A stretch of 41,312 nucleotides of DNA. Origin: a virus. The stretch lies in IMG/VR virus record IMGVR_UViG_3300009419_001463, positions 1 to 41,312 of that record. One strand, given 5' to 3'. Of this stretch, positions 7,028 to 14,434 are shown in pieces. The notes beneath the pieces were generated by a model. It made no database searches, was not told where the DNA came from, and saw only the letters and a list, made by a program, of their open reading frames with translations. A program made the translations under genes and the position numbers. The first letter of the stretch is position 1, and each line of letters opens with the position of its first letter.

Positions 7028-8884
7028 ATGGACATTTCAAACAAAATTTTAAGTGAAATTACCGTATACATGAAGTATGCGAAATATCTTCCGGAACTCA
7101 ATAGAAGAGAATCTTGGGAAGAACTAGTTACAAGAAACAAACAAATGCATATAAAAAAATATCCGGCGTTGGTTGACGAAATTGATGCTGCATACGAATT
7201 TGTATATGCAAAAAAAGTATTACCATCGATGCGTAGTTTGCAATTTGGTGGAAAATCAATTGATATATCGCCTAACCGCATTTACAATTGTGCATATCTT
7301 CCAATTGATGACCATCGTGCATTTGGAGAAGCAATGTTTCTTCTATTGGGTGGTACAGGTGTTGGGTATTCAGTTCAAAAACATCATGTAGAATTATTAC
7401 CAGAAATACATAAACCAAATCCAAAAAAGATGCGTCGTTATTTGATTGCAGATTCAATTGAAGGATGGGCTGATGCAGTTAAGATGCTTGTTAAGTCGTA
7501 TTTTGTAGGAGGATCATCTTATGCTTTCGACTTTTCAGATATTCGTGCCAAAGGTGCAAGACTTGTTACTTCGGGCGGTAAAGCTCCGGGACCACAACCA
7601 TTAAAAGAATGTTTGATCAAATTGCAAGGAATTTTAGATGCAAAAGAAGATGGCGACAAATTATCTCCAATTGAAGTTCATGATATGGTTTGCCATGTTG
7701 CAGATGCAGTGTTAGCAGGTGGTATTCGTAGAGCAGCGCTTATAGCATTATTTTCAGCAGACGATGAAGAAATGATTGCATGCAAATCAGGGAATTGGTG
7801 GGAAATTAATCCACAAAGAGGTCGTGCTAATAATTCAGCGGCATTAATGAGACACAAACTAACAAAAGAATTCTTTATGGATCTTTGGAAACGTGTTGAA
7901 TTATCTGGAGCAGGAGAGCCTGGTATATATCTTACAAATGATAAAGATTGGGGAACTAATCCATGTTGTGAAATTGCTCTAAGACCATTTCAATTTTGTA
8001 ACCTATGTGAAGTAAATGCATCTGACATAGAATCTCAAGAAGATTTTGAAAATCGAGTTAGAGCAGCAGCATTTATTGGAACATTGCAAGCAGGATATAC
8101 TAACTTTCATTACCTACGTCCAATTTGGCAACGTACAACTGAAAAAGATGCACTTATTGGTGTATCAATGACAGGTATTGGTTCAGGAACGGTATTGGGA
8201 TATGATATGAAAGCAGCTGCAAAAGTTGTTAAAACGGAAAATGAAAGAGTTGCTGCAATTATTGGTATTAATAGATCCGCTCGAACAACCACAGTAAAGC
8301 CTGCAGGAACAACATCATTGACATTAGGTACTAGTTCAGGAATACATGCTTGGCACAATGATTATTATGTTCGTAGAATCCGTGTCGGGAAGAATGAAGC
8401 AATTTATACATATTTAGCAGCAAATCATCCCGAGTTAATTGAAGATGAATATTTTCGACCACACGATACAGCAGTAATTTCTATACCACAACATGCACCA
8501 GAAGGCGCAATTATGAGATTCGAGTCACCATTTCAATTATTGGATCGAATCAAAAAAGTTCATTTAGAATGGGTGAAGCCAGGTCATAGATCAGGAAATA
8601 ACACACACAATGTATCAGCAACAGTATCATTACGAGATGATGAATGGGAAATGGCCGGCGAATGGATGTGGAATAACAGAGATCATTATAACGGCCTATC
8701 AGTTTTACCATATAATGGCGGAACATACACTCAAGCACCATTTGAAGATTGTACCAAAGAAACATATGACGCAATGATGAAATCTTTGAAGGGTATTGAT
8801 TTGAGTCAAGTAATTGAATTGGATGATAACACAGACCTATCAGGCGAATTAGCTTGTGCAGGTGGCGCGTGCGAGATTAAATAA
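7028..8884 (+). CDS. nrdJ: Ribonucleotide reductase, class II (adenosylcobalamin-dependent) type
   Basis: This 618-residue protein reduces ribonucleotides to deoxyribonucleotides for phage DNA synthesis. Seen are PSMRSLQFGG, NRIYNCAYLPIDD, the FLLLGGTGVGYSVQ loop, RLVTSGGKAPGP, the NPCCEIAL-x4-FCNLCEVN finger-loop region, KPAGTTSLTLGTSSGIHAWH, and a C-terminal cysteine pair in ACAGGAC that would shuttle electrons from thioredoxin. No small subunit (NrdB) or glycyl-radical activase is seen, which fits class II. It is shorter than the Lactobacillus enzyme (about 739), so an allosteric domain may be reduced. A phage thioredoxin (13126) could be the reductant. Start at ATG 7028 after an A-rich stretch. 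Confidence 0.85.
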   Translation: MDISNKILSEITVYMKYAKYLPELNRRESWEELVTRNKQMHIKKYPALVDEIDAAYEFVYAKKVLPSMRSLQFGGKSIDISPNRIYNCAYLPIDDHRAFGEAMFLLLGGTGVGYSVQKHHVELLPEIHKPNPKKMRRYLIADSIEGWADAVKMLVKSYFVGGSSYAFDFSDIRAKGARLVTSGGKAPGPQPLKECLIKLQGILDAKEDGDKLSPIEVHDMVCHVADAVLAGGIRRAALIALFSADDEEMIACKSGNWWEINPQRGRANNSAALMRHKLTKEFFMDLWKRVELSGAGEPGIYLTNDKDWGTNPCCEIALRPFQFCNLCEVNASDIESQEDFENRVRAAAFIGTLQAGYTNFHYLRPIWQRTTEKDALIGVSMTGIGSGTVLGYDMKAAAKVVKTENERVAAIIGINRSARTTTVKPAGTTSLTLGTSSGIHAWHNDYYVRRIRVGKNEAIYTYLAANHPELIEDEYFRPHDTAVISIPQHAPEGAIMRFESPFQLLDRIKKVHLEWVKPGHRSGNNTHNVSATVSLRDDEWEMAGEWMWNNRDHYNGLSVLPYNGGTYTQAPFEDCTKETYDAMMKSLKGIDLSQVIELDDNTDLSGELACAGGACEIK

Positions 8885-8890
8885 TATTTA

Positions 8891-8900
8891 GATATTTATT
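8891..8900 (+). promoter_or_regulatory. GATATTTATT element before a leader-protein gene
   Basis: GATATTTATT ends 3 nt before ATG 8904. The same ten bases end 3 nt before ATG 9461, with identical AAT spacers. No Shine-Dalgarno site is present, so the element may be a promoter producing a leaderless message or an initiation signal. Confidence 0.4.
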
Positions 8901-8903
8901 AAT

Positions 8904-9233
8904 ATGATACGGTTAAAAAATTTATTATTAGAAACATCAAATATTAATAAAATTGAGGAAATAGGACCTCAAAATTTTATTGAGCTATATTTGGATTGGT
9001 TAGAAGAGCTATTAAATGATTTAGAAGATTCTAATGATATTGAGAATATCACAAGATACGATACAGTATTAAATGCTAGGTTTGCATTAGACGATGCTGA
9101 TTCTACGGAAATTATACAATATCTACAACGAAAATATGGTAATGATGTTAATCGGATAATATTAAGAATAATCGGCGATACAACAAAATATGATGCATCT
9201 GGTATAGATACACCAGGTGATCCAACCATGTAA
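8904..9233 (+). CDS. Small leader-family protein (candidate internal virion protein) 4
   Basis: This 109-residue protein begins MIRLKNLLLETSNIN, with LLLE/T as a possible prohead-protease site. The body is acidic and mostly helical by composition (YLDWLEELLNDLEDSNDIENITRYD) and ends near DASGIDTPGDPTM. No cysteine, membrane segment or known domain is seen. Its start is preceded by the GATATTTATT-AAT-ATG arrangement shared with the gene at 9461. The small cysteine-rich gene at 9238 separates these two leader genes. Function unknown; capsid location is inferred from the leader. Confidence 0.72.
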   Translation: MIRLKNLLLETSNINKIEEIGPQNFIELYLDWLEELLNDLEDSNDIENITRYDTVLNARFALDDADSTEIIQYLQRKYGNDVNRIILRIIGDTTKYDASGIDTPGDPTM

Positions 9234-9237
9234 TATT

Positions 9238-9459
9238 ATGATACAACCAGCATCAAAAGATTGGATACAACAAGCCTTTGTAAGGGAGTTTGGAAACAAG
9301 CTCCTTCCTACGGACTTTTACTACAATGAAAACGGATATCGTGTAATGACTGAATCATATCATGTACGACGAGGTACATGCTGCGGAAATGGTTGTTTGC
9401 ATTGTCCATACGATCCAAAACATGAAACAGGTAATACTATCCTAAACGATATTTATTAA
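9238..9459 (+). CDS. Small cysteine-rich protein, DUF5522-like
   Basis: This 73-residue protein has the pattern YYNENGYRVMTESYHVRRGTCCGNGCLHCPYDP (residues 28-60), with cysteines 48, 49, 53 and 56. The RG-x-CCG-x-GC-x-HCPY motif is that of small DUF5522-type proteins, whose role is unknown; a metal site is likely. I start it at ATG 9238 rather than an upstream GTG at 9217, which would overlap the previous gene and is not needed for the motif. It ends 1 nt before the next gene's ATG and contains that gene's AT-rich element within its 3' end. Confidence 0.8.
   Translation: MIQPASKDWIQQAFVREFGNKLLPTDFYYNENGYRVMTESYHVRRGTCCGNGCLHCPYDPKHETGNTILNDIY
9448..9457 (+). promoter_or_regulatory. GATATTTATT element before the SGNH leader gene
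   Basis: GATATTTATT ends 3 nt before ATG 9461 and is a copy of the element at 8891-8900. It lies inside the last codons of the preceding gene (encoding Asp-Ile-Tyr), so its conservation is partly constrained by coding. Confidence 0.4.
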
Positions 9460-9460
9460 T

Positions 9461-10204
9461 ATGATAAAATTAAAAAACATATTATTAGAGGCTAATAAAA
9501 TACCAATTGGAACTGCATTTACATTATCAAGTACAGATCCATATGAGTATAAAAATTTAGACGGCACATGGTATACTAAATTAAAGTCTAAAGATTCTTG
9601 GTTAAACATGAAATCTAGTTTAAGTACTGCTAACTATAATGATGCAATCAAGTTATTAATAAAAAAATCTAGTGGTATCACTATCGATAAACCCGTAGAA
9701 AAAAAGAAAGACGACCAAAAACCTACAACTAAATCAGATAAATCAGCCGCATCTATCAATATCATAATAGGTGATTCACAAACGCCATATGTTGATAGAC
9801 AATCTTCTAAAGTACAATTAGTTGACGAATTGCAAGAAGGCGGGAAAGGCGTAGGATGGCTGCGAGATCAGGTTGCTGCATATCCTGTTAGTCCCAAGGT
9901 AAAGAATGTTGTATTATGTATTGGAACAAATGGCGGATATCGTAGTAAAGGTAGTTCCGAAGCAGGATTATTTACAGCATTACGTAAAACTTTTCCAAAT
10001 GCTAAAGTATATGCAGTACAAGGTTCTTGGGGTTGGGGTGGTATAAAAGATATTACAGAAAAACAGGTTAGAGCATATTATATAAATCAATATCAAAATC
10101 GAGGTGCAATTCTAATTGAGCCACCAATTGGCACCGGCGATCCACACGGAAATAAACCCGTATATGCCAAGATTGGTGCGGCAATTGATGCTAACCTCAA
10201 TTAA
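9461..10204 (+). CDS. SGNH/GDSL-type hydrolase domain with leader peptide (leader family 5)
   Basis: This 247-residue protein begins MIKLKNILLEANKIP, with LLLE/A a good match to a prohead-protease site. A lysine-rich linker (KPVEKKKDDQKPTTKSDKSA, about 77-97) leads to an SGNH-like domain: IIIGDSQTPYVD (block I, nucleophile Ser), VVLCIGTNGGY (block III, GTN) and GDPHGNKPVYAKIGAAI (block V, Asp-x-His). Such enzymes are esterases or deacetylases acting on glycans, lipids or peptidoglycan. With the leader it could be packaged and injected, or assembled in the virion. No secretion signal or membrane segment is seen. Substrate unknown. Confidence 0.8.
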   Translation: MIKLKNILLEANKIPIGTAFTLSSTDPYEYKNLDGTWYTKLKSKDSWLNMKSSLSTANYNDAIKLLIKKSSGITIDKPVEKKKDDQKPTTKSDKSAASINIIIGDSQTPYVDRQSSKVQLVDELQEGGKGVGWLRDQVAAYPVSPKVKNVVLCIGTNGGYRSKGSSEAGLFTALRKTFPNAKVYAVQGSWGWGGIKDITEKQVRAYYINQYQNRGAILIEPPIGTGDPHGNKPVYAKIGAAIDANLN

Positions 10205-10218
10205 GTTACTATAAAACT

Positions 10219-10246
10219 TTGATAATGTAATAAAATATATTATATT
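10219..10246 (+). promoter_or_regulatory. Probable promoter of the folE-queD-queE operon
   Basis: TTGATA (10219-10224), 16-nt spacer, TATATT (10241-10246), 16 nt before ATG 10263. The 58-nt gap after the SGNH gene has no other feature. The spacer is itself very AT-rich, so alternative -10 boxes exist. Confidence 0.45.
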
Positions 10247-10262
10247 AATATAAGAACAAGTT

Positions 10263-10961
10263 ATGACGAAAAAACAAAGAAAACATCTAGAAACAGTTGC
10301 CCCTGGATATGCGAACGGTATATCAATGCAATTAGCAGTAAAGCAAACTTTGGAAGGTCCTGATGCTCAACTAACTCAACAAGAAAAACAACAAATAATT
10401 GATAACGCAGCATATCATTATGGATTGTTTTTAACGGCGTTAGGAGTATCTTGGGAATCAGATCCAAATTCATCTAATACACCTAACCGAGTTGCAAAAG
10501 CATATGTGACCGATTTATGGAAAGGTAGATATGAACCAATGTCAGACATTACTTCATTTCCAAGTGATGGGTATGATGGAATTGTATTTGAAGGCGGTAT
10601 TCCTTTAACTTCAATGTGTTCACATCATCATCAAACCATTAGCGGAAAAGTCCATGTTGCATATATTCCAGCAGAAAATGGAAATGTAGTTGGATTAAGT
10701 AAAATTAATCGAGTAGTAGAACATTTCGGCAGACGCGGAGCTATACAAGAACAATTAACTGTAGCAATACAACATGCAATCGATGAACTTATAGAAGATA
10801 ACAAAGGCGTTGCTGTAATGATTGAAGCAACTCATAATTGTGTATCTTGTAGGGGTGTAAAACATATAGGTGCTTCAATGAAGACCGCAAAATTATCCGG
10901 AGCTTTTTTAGATGACGGAAATGCAAGATCAGAATTTTATCAATTTGTAAAAGGTTATTAA
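10263..10961 (+). CDS. folE: GTP cyclohydrolase I
   Basis: FolE converts GTP to 7,8-dihydroneopterin triphosphate, the first step to 7-deazaguanines and folates. This 232-residue protein has NTPNRVAKAYVTDLW, the zinc motif SMCSHHH (Cys119, His122), GLSKINRVVEHFGRRGAIQEQLT and ATHNCVSCRGV (Cys193), all in the family order, so it should be active. Its stop shares a base with the queD start (TAATG at 10959-10963), showing translational coupling. With QueD and QueE nearby, its likely role is DNA modification rather than folate supply. The AACAAGTT-ATG start context recurs at 13394. Confidence 0.95.
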   Translation: MTKKQRKHLETVAPGYANGISMQLAVKQTLEGPDAQLTQQEKQQIIDNAAYHYGLFLTALGVSWESDPNSSNTPNRVAKAYVTDLWKGRYEPMSDITSFPSDGYDGIVFEGGIPLTSMCSHHHQTISGKVHVAYIPAENGNVVGLSKINRVVEHFGRRGAIQEQLTVAIQHAIDELIEDNKGVAVMIEATHNCVSCRGVKHIGASMKTAKLSGAFLDDGNARSEFYQFVKGY

Positions 10962-11437
10962 TGGGAAGATACATTAGCACAAAGCTATTTGAAAACTATT
11001 CAGTAGCATTAAGACAATGGCGAGCATCACATTCGCATTGCGAGTTATTACATGGTTATGCTTTAAAATTTAAAGTATGGTTTGCATCAAATGAACCAAT
11101 TGAAGAAAATCAATTAGACGATATGAATTGGATTGTTGATTATGGAGGATTCAAAGATGCACCAAAAGGAAATGGTATGAAATCTTGGATGAACCATATG
11201 TGGGATCATACCTTACTAATTGAAAAAGATGATCCATATTTAGATTTCTTTGAATCCGCGGCAATGGAAGGCCTATGTGCACTTCGAGTAATGGATAAAA
11301 TGGGAGCTGAGTCTTGTGCTAAGTTAGTGTTTGACAAGTTTAATGAAGTGTTAGCTAAAACGGATGCCGGACGATGCAAGTGCATCAAAGTAGAATGTTT
11401 TGAAAACGATAACAACTCAAGTATATATGAACAGTAA
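10961..11437 (+). CDS. queD: 6-carboxytetrahydropterin synthase
   Basis: QueD turns dihydroneopterin triphosphate into 6-carboxy-tetrahydropterin, step two of the deazaguanine route. This 158-residue T-fold protein has His-rich HSHCELLHGYALKFKVWF (catalytic Cys27, metal His24 and His31), MNWIVDYGGFK, and WMNHMWDHTLLI with the second His motif. The later ESCAKLVFDKFNEV and CIKVECFEN complete the fold. It is longer than E. coli QueD (121), as in other phage forms with insertions. It overlaps folE by one base, and the next gene starts inside its end (11427). A second, more divergent T-fold protein lies at 20066. Confidence 0.9.
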   Translation: MGRYISTKLFENYSVALRQWRASHSHCELLHGYALKFKVWFASNEPIEENQLDDMNWIVDYGGFKDAPKGNGMKSWMNHMWDHTLLIEKDDPYLDFFESAAMEGLCALRVMDKMGAESCAKLVFDKFNEVLAKTDAGRCKCIKVECFENDNNSSIYEQ

Positions 11438-11690
11438 AGACCAAACAATGTTTGCTAATGAATTTGATGAAGCTATTATAGGATTAGACACATCGGCTGA
11501 GATCTTTCGAGTAGTTTACGATATCGATAAGATTATAGAAATCCTAATGGAGCGAGACGAAATGACTGAGGAAGATGCACAAGAGCATTTCAGTTATAAC
11601 ATTCAAGGTAGCTACGTAGGCAAAGGAACACCAATTTACGTTAACGGTGGTGGACATGAAAGAGTTTTAGAATTAATGAGTAATTTATAA
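11427..11690 (+). CDS. Conserved hypothetical protein
   Basis: This 87-residue protein is best started at ATG 11427, which overlaps the queD stop by 11 nt; an upstream start at 11400 would overlap more. It contains NEFDEAIIGLD, FRVVYDIDKIIEILMERDEMTEEDAQEHFSYNIQGSYVG and KGTPIYV. The pattern D-x-DK-x2-E-I-L-M-x-R-D-x-M-T-x-E-x-A occurs in a widespread small phage and bacterial protein family without known function, as far as I remember. It has no cysteine or membrane segment. It sits within the deazaguanine operon, but nothing links it to that pathway chemically. Confidence 0.8.
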   Translation: MNSKDQTMFANEFDEAIIGLDTSAEIFRVVYDIDKIIEILMERDEMTEEDAQEHFSYNIQGSYVGKGTPIYVNGGGHERVLELMSNL

Positions 11691-11693
11691 GTT

Positions 11694-12095
11694 ATGACAA
11701 AGGACGAACCAGCGCAAGCTACAGCAAATAATGATACATATATGTCACTGTATGAATATTTAGGTAAAGGGTCTAGAGCCACCGGAACTGGGAAACTAGT
11801 ATCAGCTGAAGCTATAAAACGTGGTATTACAGTTCAAACTAGATTGCTACCTAAAGAAATGCAAAGGCCAGAATTTAACACAGTACAAGCATATCCGTTA
11901 TCATTTTTAGATGAATACTTTGCTAATAATGTAGAATATGATATGACGCCATTTGTACGAAGATCTGCATTAATTATGTTACAATCAAGAATAGATACCC
12001 TAGAAAAAAATTATGCGGAGCTAATTAAATTATTGCCAACACCGACAATTGAATTAGCACCAAAAAATACAGAAGACGACGATTTACCATTTTAA
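11694..12095 (+). CDS. Hypothetical protein in the queD-queE interval
   Basis: This 133-residue protein has NNDTYMSLYEYLGKGSRATGTGKLVSAEAIKRG near the N-terminus, then TRLLPKEMQRPEFNTVQAYPLSFLDEYF and a C-terminal helix MLQSRIDTLEKNYAELIKLL that could form a coiled coil. The tail is acidic (NTEDDDLPF), resembling gp32-like or clamp-binding C-termini, though that is only a resemblance. It begins 3 nt after the previous gene in the AAGTT-ATG context and ends 2 nt before queE. Function unknown. Confidence 0.72.
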   Translation: MTKDEPAQATANNDTYMSLYEYLGKGSRATGTGKLVSAEAIKRGITVQTRLLPKEMQRPEFNTVQAYPLSFLDEYFANNVEYDMTPFVRRSALIMLQSRIDTLEKNYAELIKLLPTPTIELAPKNTEDDDLPF

Positions 12096-12097
12096 TT

Positions 12098-12871
12098 ATG
12101 AGAAAAAGAATAGAAGATTACAATAAAACACTTCCAATTGTAGAATTGTACCGTTGTGTGCAAAGTGAAGGAAGTCGATTTGGCCGGCCAACAATTGCAG
12201 TAAGGACTACCGGATGTACGCATCGATGCTATTTTGGCGAAGGTGGTTGGTGCGATTCATGGTACACAAGTATTCACCCAGAAAAAGGAACATTTTGTTT
12301 TAATGACATCATTAAAATTTATGATGAAAATCCGCATATTAAAGAAATGATGCTGACAGGAGGCTCACCAACAATGCATCCTGCACTAGTAAATGAATTA
12401 ACACACTTTGCCCATGAAAGAGACATTCTTATCACTATTGAAACTGAAGGTTCACATTATGTTGAAACTGATTATCCTATTGGGCTACTTAGTATTAGTC
12501 CTAAGTTTGGTAATAGTGTTCCCGTTTTGGGTGTTGCTACGCCGCAGGGTACGATCACGGATCAAAAGATGGTAGATCAACACAACAAGTTCCGATTAAA
12601 TTTTCATGGAATGCGACAAATGATTGACTTTCACACTGACTATCATTATAAGCCAGTATGGGACGGAACAGATAAAAGTCTAGAAGAAATTGAATCATTC
12701 CGCGTTGGATTAGATATTCCAAAAGATAAAACATATATTATGCCAGCAGGCGACACAAGAGATGAATTGGTTAAAATGTATCCAATTGTATTTGATATGT
12801 GTGCTGAGAAAGGATATAACATGACAGGCAGAGACCATATAATTGCATTTGACACTAAACGAGGAGTATAA
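12098..12871 (+). CDS. queE: 7-carboxy-7-deazaguanine synthase (radical SAM)
   Basis: QueE contracts 6-carboxy-tetrahydropterin to 7-carboxy-7-deazaguanine using S-adenosylmethionine and a 4Fe-4S cluster. In this 257-residue protein the N-terminus reads VELYRCVQSEGSRFGRPTIAV, as expected. The cluster cysteines are in GCTHRCYFGEGGWCDSW: Cys40, Cys44 and Cys52, so C-x3-C-x7-C with five extra residues relative to the usual C-x3-C-x2-C. The MLTGGSPTMH motif binds SAM, and ETEGSH and LLSISPKF match QueE. An extended middle (residues 150-180) also departs from short bacterial forms. It is the last pathway enzyme in this operon; no QueC follows. Confidence 0.9.
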   Translation: MRKRIEDYNKTLPIVELYRCVQSEGSRFGRPTIAVRTTGCTHRCYFGEGGWCDSWYTSIHPEKGTFCFNDIIKIYDENPHIKEMMLTGGSPTMHPALVNELTHFAHERDILITIETEGSHYVETDYPIGLLSISPKFGNSVPVLGVATPQGTITDQKMVDQHNKFRLNFHGMRQMIDFHTDYHYKPVWDGTDKSLEEIESFRVGLDIPKDKTYIMPAGDTRDELVKMYPIVFDMCAEKGYNMTGRDHIIAFDTKRGV

Positions 12872-12872
12872 C

Positions 12873-13070
12873 ATGAAACGAGAAATACCAATAAAACGCC
12901 CAAGGCGTAAGAAAAATTACCTTCACATAAATACATGGAATGGAACTTCATATGAAGCTATCAATATGCCAGCATATTTAGCAGATGATTTTATACGAGA
13001 ATTTGTAGTAACAGAAGTGCCGGGTACTGATGAATTAAAAACATGGCTAGACAAAAAAATCATAAAATGA
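12873..13070 (+). CDS. Small basic hypothetical protein
   Basis: This 65-residue protein starts at ATG 12873, supported by GAGGAG at 12861-12866. The N-terminus is very basic (MKREIPIKRPRRKKNYLHI), then comes TWNGTSYEAINMPAYLADDFIREFVV and a C-terminal helix ending DKKIIK. The basic arm suggests nucleic-acid binding, but no family is recognised. An upstream in-frame start at 12843 would overlap queE and lacks a ribosome binding site. A 20-codon frame (13067-13129) overlaps its end and is not called. Confidence 0.7.
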   Translation: MKREIPIKRPRRKKNYLHINTWNGTSYEAINMPAYLADDFIREFVVTEVPGTDELKTWLDKKIIK

Positions 13071-13091
13071 ATTACACAGTAACAACGACAT

Positions 13092-13120
13092 TTGGTAATA
13101 ATGTAAAAATTACATATATT
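13092..13120 (+). promoter_or_regulatory. Promoter of the thioredoxin gene, likely leaderless
   Basis: TTGGTA (13092-13097), 17-nt spacer, TATATT (13115-13120), then ATAGT and ATG 13126. The five-base ATAGT discriminator is identical to those before ATG 19240 and ATG 26125. Confidence 0.55.
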
Positions 13121-13125
13121 ATAGT

Positions 13126-13377
13126 ATGAAAAAGATACTTTATTTCACAGCAGATTGGTGTGGTCCTTGCAAAATGATTAAGCCCCAATTATTGGAAACG
13201 GCAAAGCAAATACCAATTACATTTATTGATGTAGATACAAATGCACACACAGCAGAACGATACAATGTTAAAAATATACCATGTGCAATATTAATTGATG
13301 CAAGTGGTAATACATTAGGTAAATTAACAGGTACGTCAGTATCTAAACAATCAGTAATAAATTTATATAATAATTAA
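13126..13377 (+). CDS. Thioredoxin / glutaredoxin-like reductant
   Basis: This 83-residue protein has the thioredoxin active site WCGPC (Cys12 and Cys15) in LYFTADWCGPCKMIKPQL, then FIDVDTNAHTAERYNVKNIPCAIL with the cis-proline loop and the expected beta strands. It is shorter than bacterial thioredoxins (about 105), close to phage mini-thioredoxins. It probably reduces the phage class II ribonucleotide reductase (7028), whose C-terminal Cys pair needs such a donor. It is driven by its own close promoter. It is followed, after 16 nt, by the GroES-like gene. Confidence 0.93.
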   Translation: MKKILYFTADWCGPCKMIKPQLLETAKQIPITFIDVDTNAHTAERYNVKNIPCAILIDASGNTLGKLTGTSVSKQSVINLYNN

Positions 13378-13393
13378 AAAAAAAGAACAAGTT

Positions 13394-13693
13394 ATGAATT
13401 GGAAACCAATTGGAGATCAAGTACTCCTTAAACAACTAGAAAAACAAGATAAAACACAAAGTGGTATCATTATAATGAATTCATTGGATGATTATATTGA
13501 ATGCGATGTAATGGCAATCGGAGGCGGGTTATTTACACAAACAGGTAATAAAATTCCAATGACTGTTACGGTTGGCGATCGCATAAAAATATATTCAGGT
13601 AATTTAGGATCACAAAAGAAAGTGCAACTAGAAAATAACGATTTTATTTTGGTTAGAGAACATGAAATTGCAATGATAAATACAAAACCATGA
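13394..13693 (+). CDS. GroES-like co-chaperonin (T4 gp31 role)
   Basis: This 99-residue protein has the Cpn10 layout: WKPIGDQVLLKQLE at the N-terminus, a mobile-loop region DKTQSGIIIMNS, GGGLFTQTGNKIPMTVTVGDRIKIYSGNLG, and the C-terminal strand NDFILVREHEIAMI. Length matches GroES (97). T4 gp31 replaces host GroES so that the major capsid protein can fold inside GroEL; the same role is likely here. The gene shares the AAGAACAAGTT-ATG start context with folE (10263). Its TGA overlaps the ATG of the next gene. Confidence 0.85.
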   Translation: MNWKPIGDQVLLKQLEKQDKTQSGIIIMNSLDDYIECDVMAIGGGLFTQTGNKIPMTVTVGDRIKIYSGNLGSQKKVQLENNDFILVREHEIAMINTKP

Positions 13694-13926
13694 TTGAAAT
13701 ATTAGGATGGTTTAGTACAGCCTTAGTTTTAGCTGGGTATGTATCAAATGCTAAAGGTTGGACCAAAGCAGCAATGATTACTTGGATTATAGGAGATACT
13801 GGATGGATTACATATGACTTTTTTATTGATAATTTTAGTCATCTTGTATTAAGTTTAGTTATTATAGCAATTAATATTTACGGAATTAATAGATTATGGA
13901 AAAGCTCATTAGCCAAGCAAAAATAG
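13690..13926 (+). CDS. Small integral membrane protein
   Basis: This 78-residue protein has three likely membrane segments: MIEILGWFSTALVLAGYV, AMITWIIGDTGWITYDFFI, and LVLSLVIIAINIYGI. The pattern of Gly-Trp before each helix recalls half-size PnuC-like or CBU_0592-like membrane proteins, though I cannot decide. Its start overlaps the co-chaperonin stop (ATGA) and its end overlaps the phosphoribosyltransferase start by 31 nt, so the three are coupled. A role in moving a nucleobase or nucleoside across the host membrane would fit the neighbour but is speculation. Confidence 0.75.
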   Translation: MIEILGWFSTALVLAGYVSNAKGWTKAAMITWIIGDTGWITYDFFIDNFSHLVLSLVIIAINIYGINRLWKSSLAKQK

Positions 13927-14399
13927 CACACCGAGTAAAGAAGTTAGCAAAAGCTATTTCGCAAGACCACAAATTAAGCGGTAATACGTTACCACCAGTA
14001 ATGATTTGCATTTTAAATGGTTCCGTACATTTCTTTTCGGATTTAACTAGGGCAATGAAAATTGATTGCGAAATTGATTTTATTCGATTAAAATCTTATG
14101 AAGGACAAGATAATTCAGCAGGTATACAATGTATCAAAGGATTAGAATTAGAACTTAAAGGAAAGCGGGCTTATATCGTTGATGACATTTGTGATTCGGG
14201 TGGAACTATATTAGAAGCACTTTTTATGTGTAATAGTAAATTAGCACAAGAAGTAAGAGTTGTTACCTTGTTGAAACGCAAAGGAGGAGTCGATATGACT
14301 GATTTTTGTGGTTTTACTATTGATAAAGAGTTTGTATACGGATATGGACTAGATAATAATGGAATACAACGAGAATTGCCGCATATTTACGTTGTTTAG
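13896..14399 (+). CDS. hpt: Hypoxanthine(-guanine) phosphoribosyltransferase
   Basis: This 167-residue protein converts a purine base and PRPP to the nucleotide. The PRPP loop is YIVDDICDSGGT (residues 93-104), preceded by ILNGSVHFFSDL and the flexible-loop segment RLKSYEGQDNSAG. The C-terminal YGYGLDNNGIQRELPHI matches the Mg/purine region of HPRT. Length is near that of bacterial HPRT (about 180). In a phage it may recycle purines from degraded host DNA or supply GTP for FolE. The start at ATG 13896 lies inside the end of the membrane-protein gene. The stop is TAG. Confidence 0.92.
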   Translation: MEKLISQAKIAHRVKKLAKAISQDHKLSGNTLPPVMICILNGSVHFFSDLTRAMKIDCEIDFIRLKSYEGQDNSAGIQCIKGLELELKGKRAYIVDDICDSGGTILEALFMCNSKLAQEVRVVTLLKRKGGVDMTDFCGFTIDKEFVYGYGLDNNGIQRELPHIYVV

Positions 14400-14410
14400 G
14401 ATACGGGTTA

Positions 14411-14420
14411 GATATTTATA
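14411..14420 (+). promoter_or_regulatory. GATATTTATA element before the GIY-YIG gene
   Basis: GATATTTATA is followed by AAAGGAG (14423-14429), a good ribosome binding site, and ATG 14435. This is the only copy of the element before a gene that is neither a leader gene nor a glycosyltransferase, so it may have come with, or been used by, the mobile gene. Confidence 0.4.
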
Positions 14421-14434
14421 ATAAAGGAGTTATT

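Noticed and set aside
13067-13129. Twenty-codon frame between the basic protein and thioredoxin
   Set aside because: It overlaps the thioredoxin promoter, has no ribosome binding site and too few codons to judge.
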